A stretch of DNA of 64,000 bases from Linnemannia schmuckeri (Eukaryota; Mortierellomycota; Mortierellomycetes; Mortierellales; Mortierellaceae). Position numbers and translations under genes: made by a program. The notes beneath the pieces are model-generated. The model was given only the letters and a program-made list of their open reading frames with translations. It had not been told where the DNA came from and made no database searches. Where the stretch lies: NCBI GenBank assembly GCA_029449235.1, contig JANATG010000003.1:744001-808000 (forward strand), read 5' to 3'. This document shows, in pieces, positions 9,445-21,282 of this stretch; position 1 is the stretch's first letter, and each line of letters begins with the position of its first letter.

Positions 9445-12400
9445 AATAAAAAAAAAGAGGGTTGAAGAAAATAAAGAGCAAAAGAAGGAGAATAGAGGAG
9501 AAGGGGGTGGAGGAGAGAGACGAGTGCAAATGAGTAGGGGTTGGGAGGATAAGGAGAAGGAGAGAATGAGGATAAAAGTGTAGAGAATGGTTCACCCCCT
9601 TTTTAATAACGATATTCGAGTTCGAGGAAACAGGAAAGAGAATTGATTGAGGGAGTGGAGGAGAAAGGAGGGGAGAAGAAAGAAAGGGAAAAGGAAGGCG
9701 ACAAAAAGGAAAAATAACGAAAAGAAAGGAAAAAAAGCGCAGGCCACTCTTTCTTTTTCAACAAGAGAGAAAAGCCGATGCGATTAAATTACGCGACTAT
9801 CCGACCCTTTTTTGTTTTGTTGTACTGAGAGAAAGGAAGGTTCCTGAATGGATTGACTGGAGTTGAATAAAATTGGACGCGTGTGCGCGCGTGTTGTATG
9901 TCGTTGTTTGTCTGTCGGGAAGGTGAGAGTGCGAATGTATAATATGCTGTTAAAGTAAAAAGAGAAAGGATAACCAGCATTGCTGTCGAAATGTCGAGCA
10001 GGGCACAAAGTAATCTGTGTCTTAGTCTGACAAGAGGGCAGCAAGGACAAGGTCTAGCTTCAATCTTGCAACATAGGGACATGCTCGTGCTTTTTGTTGA
10101 TATTTTATGGCTGTTGTGTATTGTAAATGAGTGTGTGCCTGAAAATTTGATGTACCCTGACACTCTCGCCGCAACACAAAAAAACGAGTTTTTCTCCTCG
10201 TCTTCGTCTTGTCGCCTACTCATTCTTGTAAACTCACTTGATCATCAGACAAACGGCGATTTTTTATCATCGCACTATGTGGTTTTAATAATTCAGTTGG
10301 CACTCAACTAATTGATTGCTACAACCAGCCCTACCCCAAAACCCCCTCTTACCGTTTTCTAATCCAAACCCCGGTTAGCCACCCTTTCATCCAATTCACT
10401 CCTCATTCACCCTTACCCCTATCCTATCCCCAACGTCTTCTTCTACAGCACAACCAATGTATCTTGTTCTCATTGCAGATGTCTTTTTAATGGACCTAAA
10501 TGCAGTGTTTCTTATTCATTTCGCGTCATTGACAACAAATAAAAACCACGAGGCCCGTTCTAATTCTTCCAGAAAAGTGTTCAGTGCAAACATCAACCTC
10601 CTGGAAACGGCTCATGACAATGACAAGGCAGACGTACGTGGGTTGTTTTAATTACAAGTGTTCATGTCCCCCATACCTTGGCTTGAACTATTGGCTTCCC
10701 TTCACCCTTTCGTTGCCCCTTGCTCTACACTTATCCCTAATCCATGACCAACTAACCAATCCCTCGCATCAATGACCAACCAACTAATCCCCTTGCTTTT
10801 TTTTTTTTTTTTACAGAGATGAAAAAACGTCCAATGGATCCTTGTGACAACTACCCACGCTCCTTCTCCTTTTTGGGGGTCAGGCCCATCCTACTCTGTT
10901 GCCTTCCTTTCTCTCTCAGTTATTGGTAATAAACGCACTCCGTTGTTGCTGTTCAAAAGATTAACACCTGCCTTTCTTTTTATTTTTGTGATACCGAGGG
11001 AGGCAAAAGTGAGAGGAGATGTGGGGCAGAAGGAAGAGCGAGGAAAATACAAAGCGACCGACCGATAAAAAAAGTTTTTCTCTTCTTGTGAAAGTCGGAA
11101 TTGTAAGATTTTGCTGCGACCAAGAATTCAGCCGCACTACCATAAAACACAAAAACAAGGGCAAACATCATCTATAGGTTTCCGCGCTCATTCCCAGACA
11201 GTTGAGTTCCCGCTTTTACTTTCCCTTTCATCTTCTTGTTTGCACACACAATAGAAAAAAAGAGAGAAGCACGAACTTTCTGTGCACCTCTTTGAGATAA
11301 CTTGTTATCAGCACAACGAACAAAAAAACATGCATGCATGCAAGGAAAAAAAAACTCGACAGGTTTTCTCCACTTTCTCCCCGCATCAGTGCTTAGAAAG
11401 ACACTACCCGACCTAAACTAAACAAAATAAAAAAAGTGTGTTTTATGTATTCGACGAATCCTTCTTCTCGTCTTCCATCTCTCTTCTACTTTGCTGTTCA
11501 TTGTTGACTGTTGATTATTGTTTTGATGTTGTTTTATGATGGGTTTTGTTGATTTCAACCGACAGATGTTTTATTATTTTACGAGAAAAAATAAACTGTG
11601 CGCAAGAAAAAATGAGTGACTACAGCATGGTAAAGACAACAACAGCATCAACAAAACAACAGTACACGCGCGGTTCATTGTTTCCGCGTCTTTCCTCTCA
11701 TTCCATCCCAGCCCTTCATTTTCATGTTGGCTCCTTGTCAGGGGGCTACGCTTGTTTTAGTTGTTAATGAAGACCACATGGACGGCACCAAGTAAATGCT
11801 TAGTTGTTGTTTTCCACCTCATTCCCACCACAACTACCTCAGCACCTGGAAAAATAGAAAGACAAGAAACGATGAACGCGCTTCTTTACGGCACTCATCC
11901 TCAAAGTCCTTTGTTTTGCTTGTTCGAGATGGAGAAAAGAAACAATGGCGCGGAAAGGGGAAAATGTACCAACATGCATGGGCGCAAATAGAAACAAACT
12001 GAGTTTGACCTCGCACACTTTAAATTCGCACTTGCACCTACTTTGCTTTTCTATCGTCGCATGATCGACCGAAGCAAACAACAATACAACAACGAGAGGA
12101 GGCTATACCCATTGTCATGAATGACCCTTTTTTTTTTTTGACTCAAAAAACAACAGTAGAATGAGTCAACGACCTAAAAAAAAAAACCACCAGCTTATGA
12201 AAAAGAAAAACGGCACTTCTCTTCACTCCTCTCCACTCACAAAAAAGTGAACTACTTTTCAGCCCAGTCCTGCCTCGACCAAGCAAAGCAAACCAAGAGC
12301 AATGTAAATCAGTCAGCCATGAGAGCAACAACAACAACAACCCTTACTTTTCATTTCTGAAAGAAAGACCTATTTGTGGAGTATGGACGAGATGAAAAAA

Positions 12401-14478
12401 GATGGACGTTCTCTGACTTCAATTCCAGTTGTGGAGATGGGAGATAAAAAAAGGAGCTTCCGACCATCAATCCCAACCCCAAAACGCAATCACCGTCTAT
12501 CTCGTCCACCAGGGAACGTGCATTTTCAAATGCAAACAGAAAATGAAATTGTTTAAAAAGGGGGGGGGGGGAAGAGGAGGGGGAGTGTTCCTTGGTTCAT
12601 CGGTAGTGGCAGTAAACCACCCCTTTTCTTGACTTATGCCAAAACAAACCAAGCCAAAGTAGAACGTTCCATCGTCATGAGCCAAACTCAGACCTTCTTT
12701 CCTTCATTCGGCGAACACCTGTCAAAGTGAAGCTTCCTCCATCCTTTTCTCTTCTCGGAATCAAGACCGAAGCGGGGGCGCAAGACTCTTCTCCCATTTT
12801 TTCACGCTCTCTTTTCCTTTCCTTCTTTTCGTCCCATTTTGCTACTCTTCCAATCCTCGTCCTCCATTTCCTTGCCACATGAGGCAACAGTTGTGTTCCG
12901 AGCACACAGGGAAAAATCCCAATAATTTGTGCAACCCAACAACACCTTCTCCTCCCTTCTCCTCTTCTCCCTTCACACTTTCTTCACAAAATAAAATAGC
13001 ACAGCCTTTCGTTTTAAATAGAAAAAAACACAAATCCGATAACAAAATGCATGGGGAGGAAAAGTAAGAAAGGGAGAAGGACCAAGAGGGACAAGACCAC
13101 CCAAAAGAAGGAAGAGAAGAAAAGAATAGATAAACTGGTCATATCAACTTTTCTATGAGTGAGCAATGAAAAATAGAACGCATCGCAAAAAAGAAGGAAT
13201 GCAATCGAAAAAAGCCCTTCATTTCTTTCGTCGGTGCGTCCTTTCGCCAGTATTCTGATCTGATCTCCTCTCGCACAGAATGCAGTGCTCTCACGACATC
13301 TACGATTTAGCTACTGTATCTTTTTGGCTTTTTGTGGGAGATGGGGTAGGTGGTGCCTGCTTTTTCGTAAAAATAGCATTTTGTCCATGCCCATAGTAAG
13401 CACATCTTTACATTTCTCGGTAATCGATCCAAAGATCTCTAATGTACTTCATCTACACAACAACATCTCTTCATTTTTGAGTAGAAAAAACGATGAAAAC
13501 CGATAAGGAAAGAAACAGCTAAGGCGCCGTATCACACAAGGACAAGAGCAAACTAGGCTGCGTCCCATCTTTGTGTCCATTTGGCCGTTTTTATTGTCAC
13601 ATCCCCACCTTGTCCAGTTGCATATTTCCCGCTTTGTATTCTTCATTCGATGGATGTATCTCTTCTCATATGTACAGGCCCATGCGGTATTGTGTTCTTT
13701 TTTCTCAGGCTGAAGGTGTTTATGCCTTTATCCAACCGGATATCCACACGCACACGCACTTACGATTCTCAAGGTACATATATACTTCACCCTTTTGTAC
13801 ATCCACATATCATCACCTCATTCCCTCGAAAGGATAAACTAAAGCCGAGATGGGTACATTACCTTGACACGCGTAGAGACAAGTGGAAGATGTGAAAGCA
13901 TGAGCTGTTAGATTTTTATCATCCCCATCCCCATCCCCAACCAAAACATAAAACATAAAAAAACTGCCCTTGAGCCATATAGGTCGCTTTTTTTTGTCTT
14001 CCCGACGAACACAAGCATATTATGGTCAGCATCTGAATGTGGAGAGTATCGATTGTGATCCTCCCCCCTCTCTCTCCCTCCCACTCCCTTTTGCCACTTT
14101 AAAGCACTCTCTACCGCGCCTGCTATGTTCTGTGGAGACAAAAAGGGGCGTGGAGTAAGGAGATGCATAAAAAAAACCGCGAAATGGGTACTCGATCTAT
14201 CATACACTAAACGGGAGTAAATTCTCAAGAAAGTGACACTTTTTTTTTGTCTTCTGCCTCTTCACTATCTTCTTTTTCTTAATTTCGCAACAGGCATGCG
14301 ATTGTGAAGAAAAAAATGTGGCGAGTGGCACATGCGAGCACACCTCGCCCGCTTGATGCAGCTGTGGTTGCAGTTAAAGAAAATAAGTAGAGGTGGCGGC
14401 GCATGCGGACGCGTCTTGATTTAAGACAAGAAGACTCGTCACTGATCATAACATATTCAGCGCGACGCGTTTTCCATT

Positions 14479-14549
14479 AGTCAAAAAGAGCTAAACTACG
14501 CCACCATACATAGTTTCATCAGTCAAATAGAGCTAGAATACCGTCACCA
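14479..14549. repeat. Imperfect 28-bp direct repeat 3' of GPD gene
   Basis: Copy 1 at 14479-14506 and copy 2 at 14521-14549 share AGTCAAAxAGAGCTA and end in CACCA; copies start 42 bases apart. They lie 175-245 bases past the GPD stop on its strand, so they may fall in its 3' UTR or terminator. Confidence 0.55.
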
Positions 14550-14722
14550 CCTATGCTCCTTTTTGTTCCAGGGCAAATATCCGAAAAGGCGATGATAAAA
14601 ACGATGTTTACAGTGGTTTTTTGTCATTGTTGGTTTGCTGAAAGTATGCTATCTACAAAAAGAACTCCTACAGAGAGTGCGTGCTGGCAGAATGTGTGTG
14701 AGAGAGATTGAAAAAAGAGCGA

Positions 14723-17222
14723 TCAGATGTCTTCGACAATTCTGATAGGAGGCAAATCTTCATGACAGATCCGGTAGATGGTCGTCATGAGGGGAAACTC
14801 CTTGCAGAGACCCTTCTTGGACAAGATGCCGTACATATCCTTGGCAGTCGAGGCTCCTTGCAACTTTTGTCCTCCAAGCATCTCCTTCTCCAGCTGGTCA
14901 AACGACTTGCCTGTTGTTACATGGGCCTCGCCCACCTTGCGGTTACGTCCACCAGCACACGTTGTGACAAGATCTGCCACGCCGCATGATTCGAAAAATG
15001 TCTCGTCCTTGATATCTGCGTAAAACATCTTTGCAAACTTGCGCATCTCGTGGAGGCCAATACGGATAATCGCTGCCTTTGTGTTATCTCCGAGCCTAAC
15101 AAAGGTATTATGAAAAGAGGTGCATATGATAAGTTGGTTGGTCCCAAGTAGGCAGAGTAAAAAAGACATGATTTTACAATACATTCAAGGAGAAAATGAC
15201 ATACTTGAGACCGTCGACGAGCCCACCGCCGATGGCGATAATGTTCTTAAGGGCACCGCAGAGCTCGACTCCAACGACATCTTCGACAATGTTGACACGG
15301 AAGGTGGGGGTGTTGAAGATCTGCTTGAAGAGTTCGCCATCCTCCTTGTTTCTGTATCCAATCGTGGTCTCGCAGAATCTCTCCTCGGCAACCTCAGTAG
15401 CAATGTTGGCTCCACTGAGCATACAGGAGCGGATTCCCAGAGAATCCTGGATCATATCCGTAATCAACCGGAAGCCGTTATCGTTCTCCTCAACCTCGAC
15501 TCCTTTAATAAGCGAGATGGCCTTGCACTTGTGCGGGATCTTGCCTTTCAACTGCTTACAGACGCTTGCCACAAACTAGACAAACACACGAAGGTTCAAA
15601 TAGGTAACAAAGAGTTAGTAACAATACTCCGTCGTAGGCAGAAAAGGTGGTTACAAATAACTATTCCGTTAAGGGAGAGTCGTGACACCATTCGCATGTG
15701 GAACGTAATTCCTCTGACACATTGGTATGCACGTTGCTCCGACATCCTACGAAAGGACTCCCTCTTGGCAACCCCTCCTGATTACAGTCAATTATGCCTG
15801 GCACTGCTTCTCCTTGACCACCACCTCTTGCACGTTGTTCATTCGTGCTAATCCATTCCAATGTGTACAAGAGAGACAACTCCATGGCCCGAACCCCACA
15901 ATGATAAAAAAATAAAAATAAAAATAAAAAGTCCATGCCCTCCAAGTGACCGGCCTGATAAGGAAAGGTGTTTGAACCTTATCGAGCATCTTTCTTTCCT
16001 ACTCCACATCGGACAGTTGGGTTTAGTGTTCATGTCCTACCTGATGGGGAACGACAAAGACCAGCATGGTCGCATCCTCACAGGTCTTGATTAAGTCTGG
16101 GCAGGCAACGACATTCTTTGGCAACTTGATTCCTGGCAGATATCTATTTCCCAACAACAGCAAAGAAAAAAAAAATAATACCATGTCGCGATTAGATGAT
16201 GCACACTTCTCATTGCTTATCTCTCTGTCTCTCATTCTCTTTTGAATGCTGAAAGGCTGGGGCAGCCAATGGTGGACTGGTCTGGGTGCGTGAGAATAAA
16301 CCCGAAAAAAGGGAGGGTCATCGGAGAAAAGGCGACATGTCTCCATGCGGGTGTGGTAATTTTGTTGACTGACCGCCTTTGATCCATTTTTTTTCCTTCT
16401 TCACAGTTGTTTTGCGTAAAATAAATAGTAACACGACGCTTTCTGTTTCCCCCCAGCATCCTGCAACGAAGATGGGTGTCTCAGTCGACAAATGAATAGA
16501 ATCGATCCGATGTTCCAATTGACATTTCTGTTTGTTTGCCCCACAAAAACAAAAAGAGTTTCTGTAACAAATCAAGGGGACATAGATCGCACTGCCTGCC
16601 TCCCTTGTACTTTTTTGTTATGTCCATGTGTCCAACCCCATAATCCTGGAATCCTTCGCTTGTATCCACAATTGTCTTCGTGCGTGGGAGAGTACGTGTA
16701 TACGGCATTGTTGCTTCAGCAAACAATGTTAAAAAACTTACTTGACGTTTTCGTGCTTGGCATTGATGATATCGGTCAAGTTCTGGCCGTCGACTTGCTC
16801 CTCAAAGACCCACATCTTGACCTCGTTCTGGAAGTGGTCAAACTTCTGCACGTTGCCACCAACGATCTTGGCAACTGCTGATCCCCTATGAAAAAGTGAG
16901 ATCATTCAGTGATTAGCATTCGGTTTGTCAGTTCCATTCACTCATTCCATCGAGTTCATTCCTTGTGCACTTCTCCGCCCTATTGCTTTTTTTTTTGCTG
17001 GGATTTGCAACTAGGTTCTTTTTCGTCCAGTTTCCAGTTCGTATTTATATCTTTCAAGTCTTGGTCGACGATTCCAGAGAGGCTGAACATAGCTGTACAT
17101 TGTCTTGATCCATGACAGTTCAATATAAGCTTGACAGTGCGACCAGAGTAACGACAGAAGGAGAGCAAGGAGGAGGTTTTTTACCAGTTTCCGGATCCGA
17201 TGAGAGCAACTTTTTCGGTCAT
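14723..17222 (-). CDS. GPD1: Glycerol-3-phosphate dehydrogenase (NAD+), cytosolic
   Basis: Reduces dihydroxyacetone phosphate to glycerol-3-phosphate with NADH, feeding glycerol and glycerolipid synthesis. Five exons, read downwards: 17222-17185, 16885-16742, 16143-16041, 15575-15205, 15095-14723; all junctions keep frame and the total is 342 residues (human GPD1 349, yeast Gpd1 391). Exon 1 encodes MTEKVALIGSGNW and exon 2 continues GSA, making the Rossmann GxGNWG at residues 9-14. Later marks: KYLPGIKLPKNV, MLVFVVPHQ, CMLSGANIATEVAEE, GALKNIIAIGGG with the catalytic Lys, and CAGGRNRKVG for substrate binding. It lacks the N-terminal extension of yeast Gpd1, and its C terminus (EDI) is no peroxisomal signal, so it is probably cytosolic. 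The 5' leader is CAA-rich. Introns 2 to 4 are long (about 600, 470 and 110 bases). Confidence 0.97.
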
Positions 17223-17679
17223 TCTGTAAGGATGTGTTGTTGTTGTTATTGCGGTAATGGTGGTGTTAGTGTGAATACGCGCCTGTTGTTGTTGTTGTTG
17301 TTGCTGTTGTTGTTGAAGACGGGTGTTGAGAGTACTTGATATGCGCGAGTAGTCGTGGGTAGTGTTTGTGTTGGTGGTGGTGGAGAGAGGTTCGCGATGA
17401 AAAGTGAAAGAAGAAAAGAAAGGAAGTGAAGTGGTGGTTGTTAAGGAAGATAAAGTGGGAACAAGAAGTTAATTGATGAGATCAGTAGCCTGTCATCGAA
17501 AAAGAGGGAATCTCCTGTTATGCTTCCCAACGATCAGCCCATAGTTTCGGGCATTTCTTTTTCTCCTTCTAAGACACTCCAAAGGAATTAAAAAAACAGG
17601 TTCACTATCTCCACTATCCAACACAACGAACAAAAACCATGCGACATATCTCCAAGATAATGAAATGATATTAATCGTC
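17223..17679 (-). promoter_or_regulatory. GPD promoter and leader region
   Basis: The 457 bases between the GPD ATG and the next ORF on the same strand hold the CAA-rich leader, a pyrimidine-rich stretch (GPD sense) at about 17380-17450 and no recognised gene. No clear TATA box or stress-response (AGGGG) cluster was seen. Confidence 0.4.
17285..17304. repeat. (GTT)n microsatellite, CAA repeat in GPD leader sense
   Basis: About seven GTT units, extended by further GTT runs at 17235-17250 and 17307-17316. On the GPD sense strand this is a CAA-rich, weakly structured leader 60-95 bases before the ATG. Confidence 0.7.
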
Positions 17680-18369
17680 TTACCATCGTATGAGACGCTG
17701 CCCCATCGCACCGCCGATTAAGCCAAATCGTCCTCGGCTTGGCTCAAAGAGGGTCCCTCTTCCCCTTCTCAATTCCGTCGCTGCTGTATCCCACACTGCC
17801 ACCCCCTCCTCCACTGAAATCCCACAGTCAACTATTCCCAGCCTGGCACTCATATCACAATTGAAAGATCTCGCGTTACGCTGGTACTGGATATCGTTGT
17901 GCTGGTGAGTGAATACCCTTCTCAAATTCACTCCATTAGGACACAGCTTGCTGCTTGTCTTGTCTCGGCCAAGGACTGTCCTACGCATGGCGCCTGCGGT
18001 TGTGACCGAGATGGTTGTAGAGATAGCGGTCCATGCACTCCCGCTGTTCACGCTCTTGGTCTTCAGACCTAATCCAATGATGAAATGCTCATAGTGATTT
18101 ATCGTTGTTGTTGCTTCGCAAGTCCGAGCTGGGGCAATTGAGTTTGCCGTTGATGTATGCAGACCATTCGGACCTTTGTTGCCGCTCTTAGGGGCAGTGA
18201 AAGAGTGGCATGTGGACAAGCGAGGCTGTGTGTACATAGGTCGAGTTGATCTGACTGAAGCGGTGTTCCTTGAAGCCAAGAACAGGGTTGTAGTGAAGGA
18301 AGTGGCGTTAGCCTTCAGGTTCGACTGGACTGTTGTTGAGCAACGGTGAAGTACTGTTATGTGTACCAT
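17680..18369 (-). CDS. Hypothetical protein, possible mitochondrial leader
   Basis: Open frame of 229 codons that I do not recognise. The first 60 residues are rich in Ser/Thr/Arg with no acidic residue, as in mitochondrial targeting peptides. The middle has NHYEHFIIGLGLKTKSVN and the end RGRFGLIGGAMGQRLIRW, a Gly-rich, mildly hydrophobic segment. A donor (TG|GTAAGA) sits at the stop codon; splicing to an acceptor (TGACAG) near 17500 would add a short hydrophobic tail, but this is speculative. Codon use is only moderately coding-like. It could be a real small mitochondrial protein, or a chance frame upstream of GPD in the same orientation. Confidence 0.35.
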   Translation of the reverse strand: MVHITVLHRCSTTVQSNLKANATSFTTTLFLASRNTASVRSTRPMYTQPRLSTCHSFTAPKSGNKGPNGLHTSTANSIAPARTCEATTTINHYEHFIIGLGLKTKSVNSGSAWTAISTTISVTTAGAMRRTVLGRDKTSSKLCPNGVNLRRVFTHQHNDIQYQRNARSFNCDMSARLGIVDCGISVEEGVAVWDTAATELRRGRGTLFEPSRGRFGLIGGAMGQRLIRW

Positions 18370-19086
18370 GAGCTGAGGTGTTGGATGTCAAGTGCAAGAG
18401 AGATTGAGAATGCCTGTGAATGAACAAATGAGAACCCCTCCCAACCCTCTCCTTTATTTTCTGTTCTCTCCCTGGACTCCCTTTGACTGTGTGCCATTGG
18501 ACCCTTTGCCTGAGAGGTTCCTGATGGAGAGCTGATCTTGTTTGGTGTTGATCAGGCAAATTGCAGGCAGTCACTTTTATGTGTCGAGGCGGGGAGTAGG
18601 GAGAGTGCGTTGGTCGGTAGAGGCAAGGCGGCGATCTTGTTCAATTGGCTTGTTCTCTGGCTAGTTGTCATCCAAAGGATATGGCAGCAGCGATGGTGGT
18701 CATCAATGCTTTTATGCACAGAGGTATGAACGGACCATGCGGAGGTATCATAAAGAAGCCGTTGACAAGCAGTTGGTACCTCAAGTGGCTTTCATTGCAT
18801 GTTAAATTTAGTGTTTTGGAAGGTGGCGTATGCGTACGCAAACAAAAATAAAAAAAAAGTATGAGAACAATCGCTTTCTTTCTTACTTGTCTCTGTCTCG
18901 GTCTCTCACTCTCTCTCACTCACCCATCAAGTTGTTCGTTTCTTTGCGACTCGCCGATCTCGATTTCACAAGGACGACCAAGGACTCTTTACTTGCAACA
19001 TTCAAGCTTCGATCGCACCGGAGCATAGGGAACATATAACAAACTCACAGGATCATCTTTTCTTTTTTCACGACAAACAACAACAA
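18370..19086. promoter_or_regulatory. Intergenic, upstream of nucleoporin gene
   Basis: About 700 bases between the hypothetical ORF (-) and the Nup50-like gene (+). Only short frames; CT-rich sequence at 18880-18925. Nothing else recognised. Confidence 0.35.
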
Positions 19087-21182
19087 ATGTCCAAGCGAGG
19101 AACGGAGAACCAGCTCACCAAGGATGAGTACGATCGCGATGGCGACAACGACGAAGGCAGCTCCATCCAAGGAGTCTTCAAGCAGGCATCTCAGGAGGAA
19201 ATGGCAAAGAGAGTGTAAGGACTCCAATCCAACCCCATCAGCAAAAGCAGCCCTCAAGTCACGCTTTTTCGTCTTGATTACAATGTGCCTGAACCCAAGC
19301 TTTTGACGGAAAACCAACAGCTAACGATCTATTTTTTCCGTCGGTGGAAAACCAACCTCCTCAATAGTATCAAAGCCCCCAGGGCACGAAGACTGAATGG
19401 AGGCGGCGGTGGGGACGGCGTTGCGAAGCCTTCGCCCTTTGCCAATATGCCATCCTTCGCTACCCCATCAGCGTCCACTGCGACGTCGTCATCGCCCTTT
19501 GCCAGCGTGTCGTTCGCTGCTCCAACAACACCCACCCCTACAACGGGAGCAGCGCCCACAGCAAAGCCTTTCTCCACAGGAACATTCAACTTTGGCGTGG
19601 CACCTTCCTCGACCTCGACTTCAGCCTCAACCACACTTGCTTCGACCACGCCATCTACGACCTCTGGAGGATTGTTCAACTTTGGCATTACACCTTCCTC
19701 GACTCCTAAGCCTTCGACCTCGACCACGACCTCTGCTCCATTATTCACATCATCGACTACCAAAGGTAAAATACTTAACAGATGCGACAGCATGCATTTC
19801 CATTGGATACTGCGTATTGGTACATCACCGTAGTACTTATGGTTACTACGTTTGTTATCGCCTTCATTAGCGTCATCATTGTTCTCCACTGCATCAGCGC
19901 CATCGTCATCTTTGTTTTCGACTACGACAACTTCGTTCCCATCGGTAGCAAAGACCACCTCAACTCTTACTCCAGGAGCATTCACCTTTAACGTTGGAAG
20001 CGCACCACTTGCAACTTCTTCCTCTGCCGACGCCGACAAATCAGGGACGCCAGACCGTGAGGAATTGGAGCGCTACCTTCAGGCCCTGAACAGGACATTT
20101 GTCAAGAAGATTGAGAAGGAGCTGATCAACAACCCCATCGTCAATTTGGCACAGATCTTTGGACAGTACACAGACAAGAGACAGGCGATCAAGAAAAAGT
20201 ACATGACCTCAACCGACGCCAAGTCGACTGCTTCGAGCCCAGCCCTTGGATCTGCATCTCTTCAGAACGGATCATTATTGACGGGAAGTTCAGGAGCAAC
20301 CACTTCTGGATCTGATGCTGCTCCCAAGCTGAGCTTTGGAGTTCCACTGAGCGCCATTGGCGAGAACCCCACCCCCAAGCCGGCCTTTGGCGGATTCAAC
20401 TTTGGCGTCTCAGCAGCCATCACAACCTCGACCACAGCAACCGACTCGAAGGCTACTACGAGCGCTGCTATCACAACATCCTCGCCATTTGCATTCTCTG
20501 TACCTAAGCCTGCTGCCTCGACTGCTGGTGCCACTACTACATCTTTGCCATTTTCCTTTTCTGCACCCAAGCCTTTCAGCTTCGGCACTGCTCCTTCACC
20601 CTTCTCGACATCATCTTCAACAGCAGCACCAGCAGCACCAGCAGCAGGAGGCGGATTTCAATTTTCAGTCCCAGCAAGTCACCCCTTTGACAAGAAGGAT
20701 GAAGGCGATAATGAAAAGATGCCGGATGATACCAAGTCGCAGTTGGTCGACAGTCGTGCCGGTGAGGAGGGCGAGGAGACTGTGTTTGAAGTCAAGGGCA
20801 AGCTGTACGCCGTTGTAGATGGCGAGAACAAGGATTTGGGGGTCGGACAGTTCCGTGTGAACGAGAACATCGAGTCCAAGAAGCGCCGCATGATCATGAG
20901 AACCGGCGGCACTGGCCAGCTCATCCTTAACAGTATGTATTTTGTTGTTTTAGCTCGTGTTGCTCCCTCATGCATGGCAATTATTCTTAACTAACAGCCT
21001 TGTATTTATCTTTATTTTTAATAGACTGGGTGATTCAGGGAATGGGGCCAAAGCGCACCAAGAACTTTGTGACGATCTTTGCAGTGGAGGATGGCAAGCC
21101 CAAGAAGTTTTTGTTGAAGGTCAAGGAGGAAGTATCAGCCGAGGATGTTGTCAGGGAACTTGAGGCTGGACAGAGCAAGTAA
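19087..21182 (+). CDS. NUP50: FG nucleoporin of the Nup50/Nup2 type with Ran-binding domain
   Basis: Mobile nuclear-basket nucleoporin that binds importin-alpha and RanGTP and speeds cargo release. Exons 19087-19214, 19368-19765, 19871-20932, 21025-21182; 581 residues. Exon 1 holds the NUP50 N-terminal motif (MSKRGTENQLTKDEYDRDGD and then QASQEEMAKRV), which in the family binds importin-alpha; exon 2 continues IKAPRARR. A long Ser/Thr/Pro spacer has FG-type repeats (FNFGV, FNFGI, LSFGV, FSFGT). Residues about 180-235 include PDREELERYLQALNR and a helical stretch. The C-terminal 130 residues form a Ran-binding domain (VFEVKGKLYAV, GVGQFRVNEN, RRMIMRTGGTGQLILN, then NNWVIQGM across the last intron). 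AATAAA lies 95 bases after the stop. Confidence 0.93.
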
Positions 21183-21276
21183 AAAACGAAAAGCAACAAC
21201 CAAAATTGACAAGCATGGCACAACACAAAGATCCTTGCGGGAATTGACTGGCATTTTCAACAAGTTGTTGTCATAA

Positions 21277-21282
21277 AATAAA
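21277..21282 (+). terminator. Candidate polyadenylation signal AATAAA
   Basis: AATAAA 95 bases downstream of the nucleoporin stop codon. Confidence 0.5.

Larger units (their letters stand above)
9347..14722. other. Gene-poor interval, 5.4 kb
   Basis: Upstream of the F-box gene (-) and beyond the 3' end of the GPD gene (-). The longest frames are short (under about 145 codons), rich in Phe/Ser/Leu/Lys, show no known motif and have no supporting splice structure. Contents seen: GA-rich F-box leader, poly(T) before 10815, TGCATGCATGCA at about 11331-11342, poly(G) near 12560, several A/T runs, and an imperfect direct repeat at 14479-14549. No tRNA B-box or snRNA signature found. Most likely a long regulatory/leader region, possibly with non-coding transcripts. 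Confidence 0.5.

Noticed and set aside
9347..9595. Upstream ATG at 9595 adding 83 residues to the F-box protein
   Set aside because: The extension is low-complexity Leu/Ser/His encoded by a GA repeat, while the F-box begins directly at the ATG at 9346.
19329..20039. Antisense 236-codon frame over the nucleoporin gene
   Set aside because: Val/Glu/Ala-rich mirror of Ser/Thr-rich FG sequence, and it crosses a sense intron.
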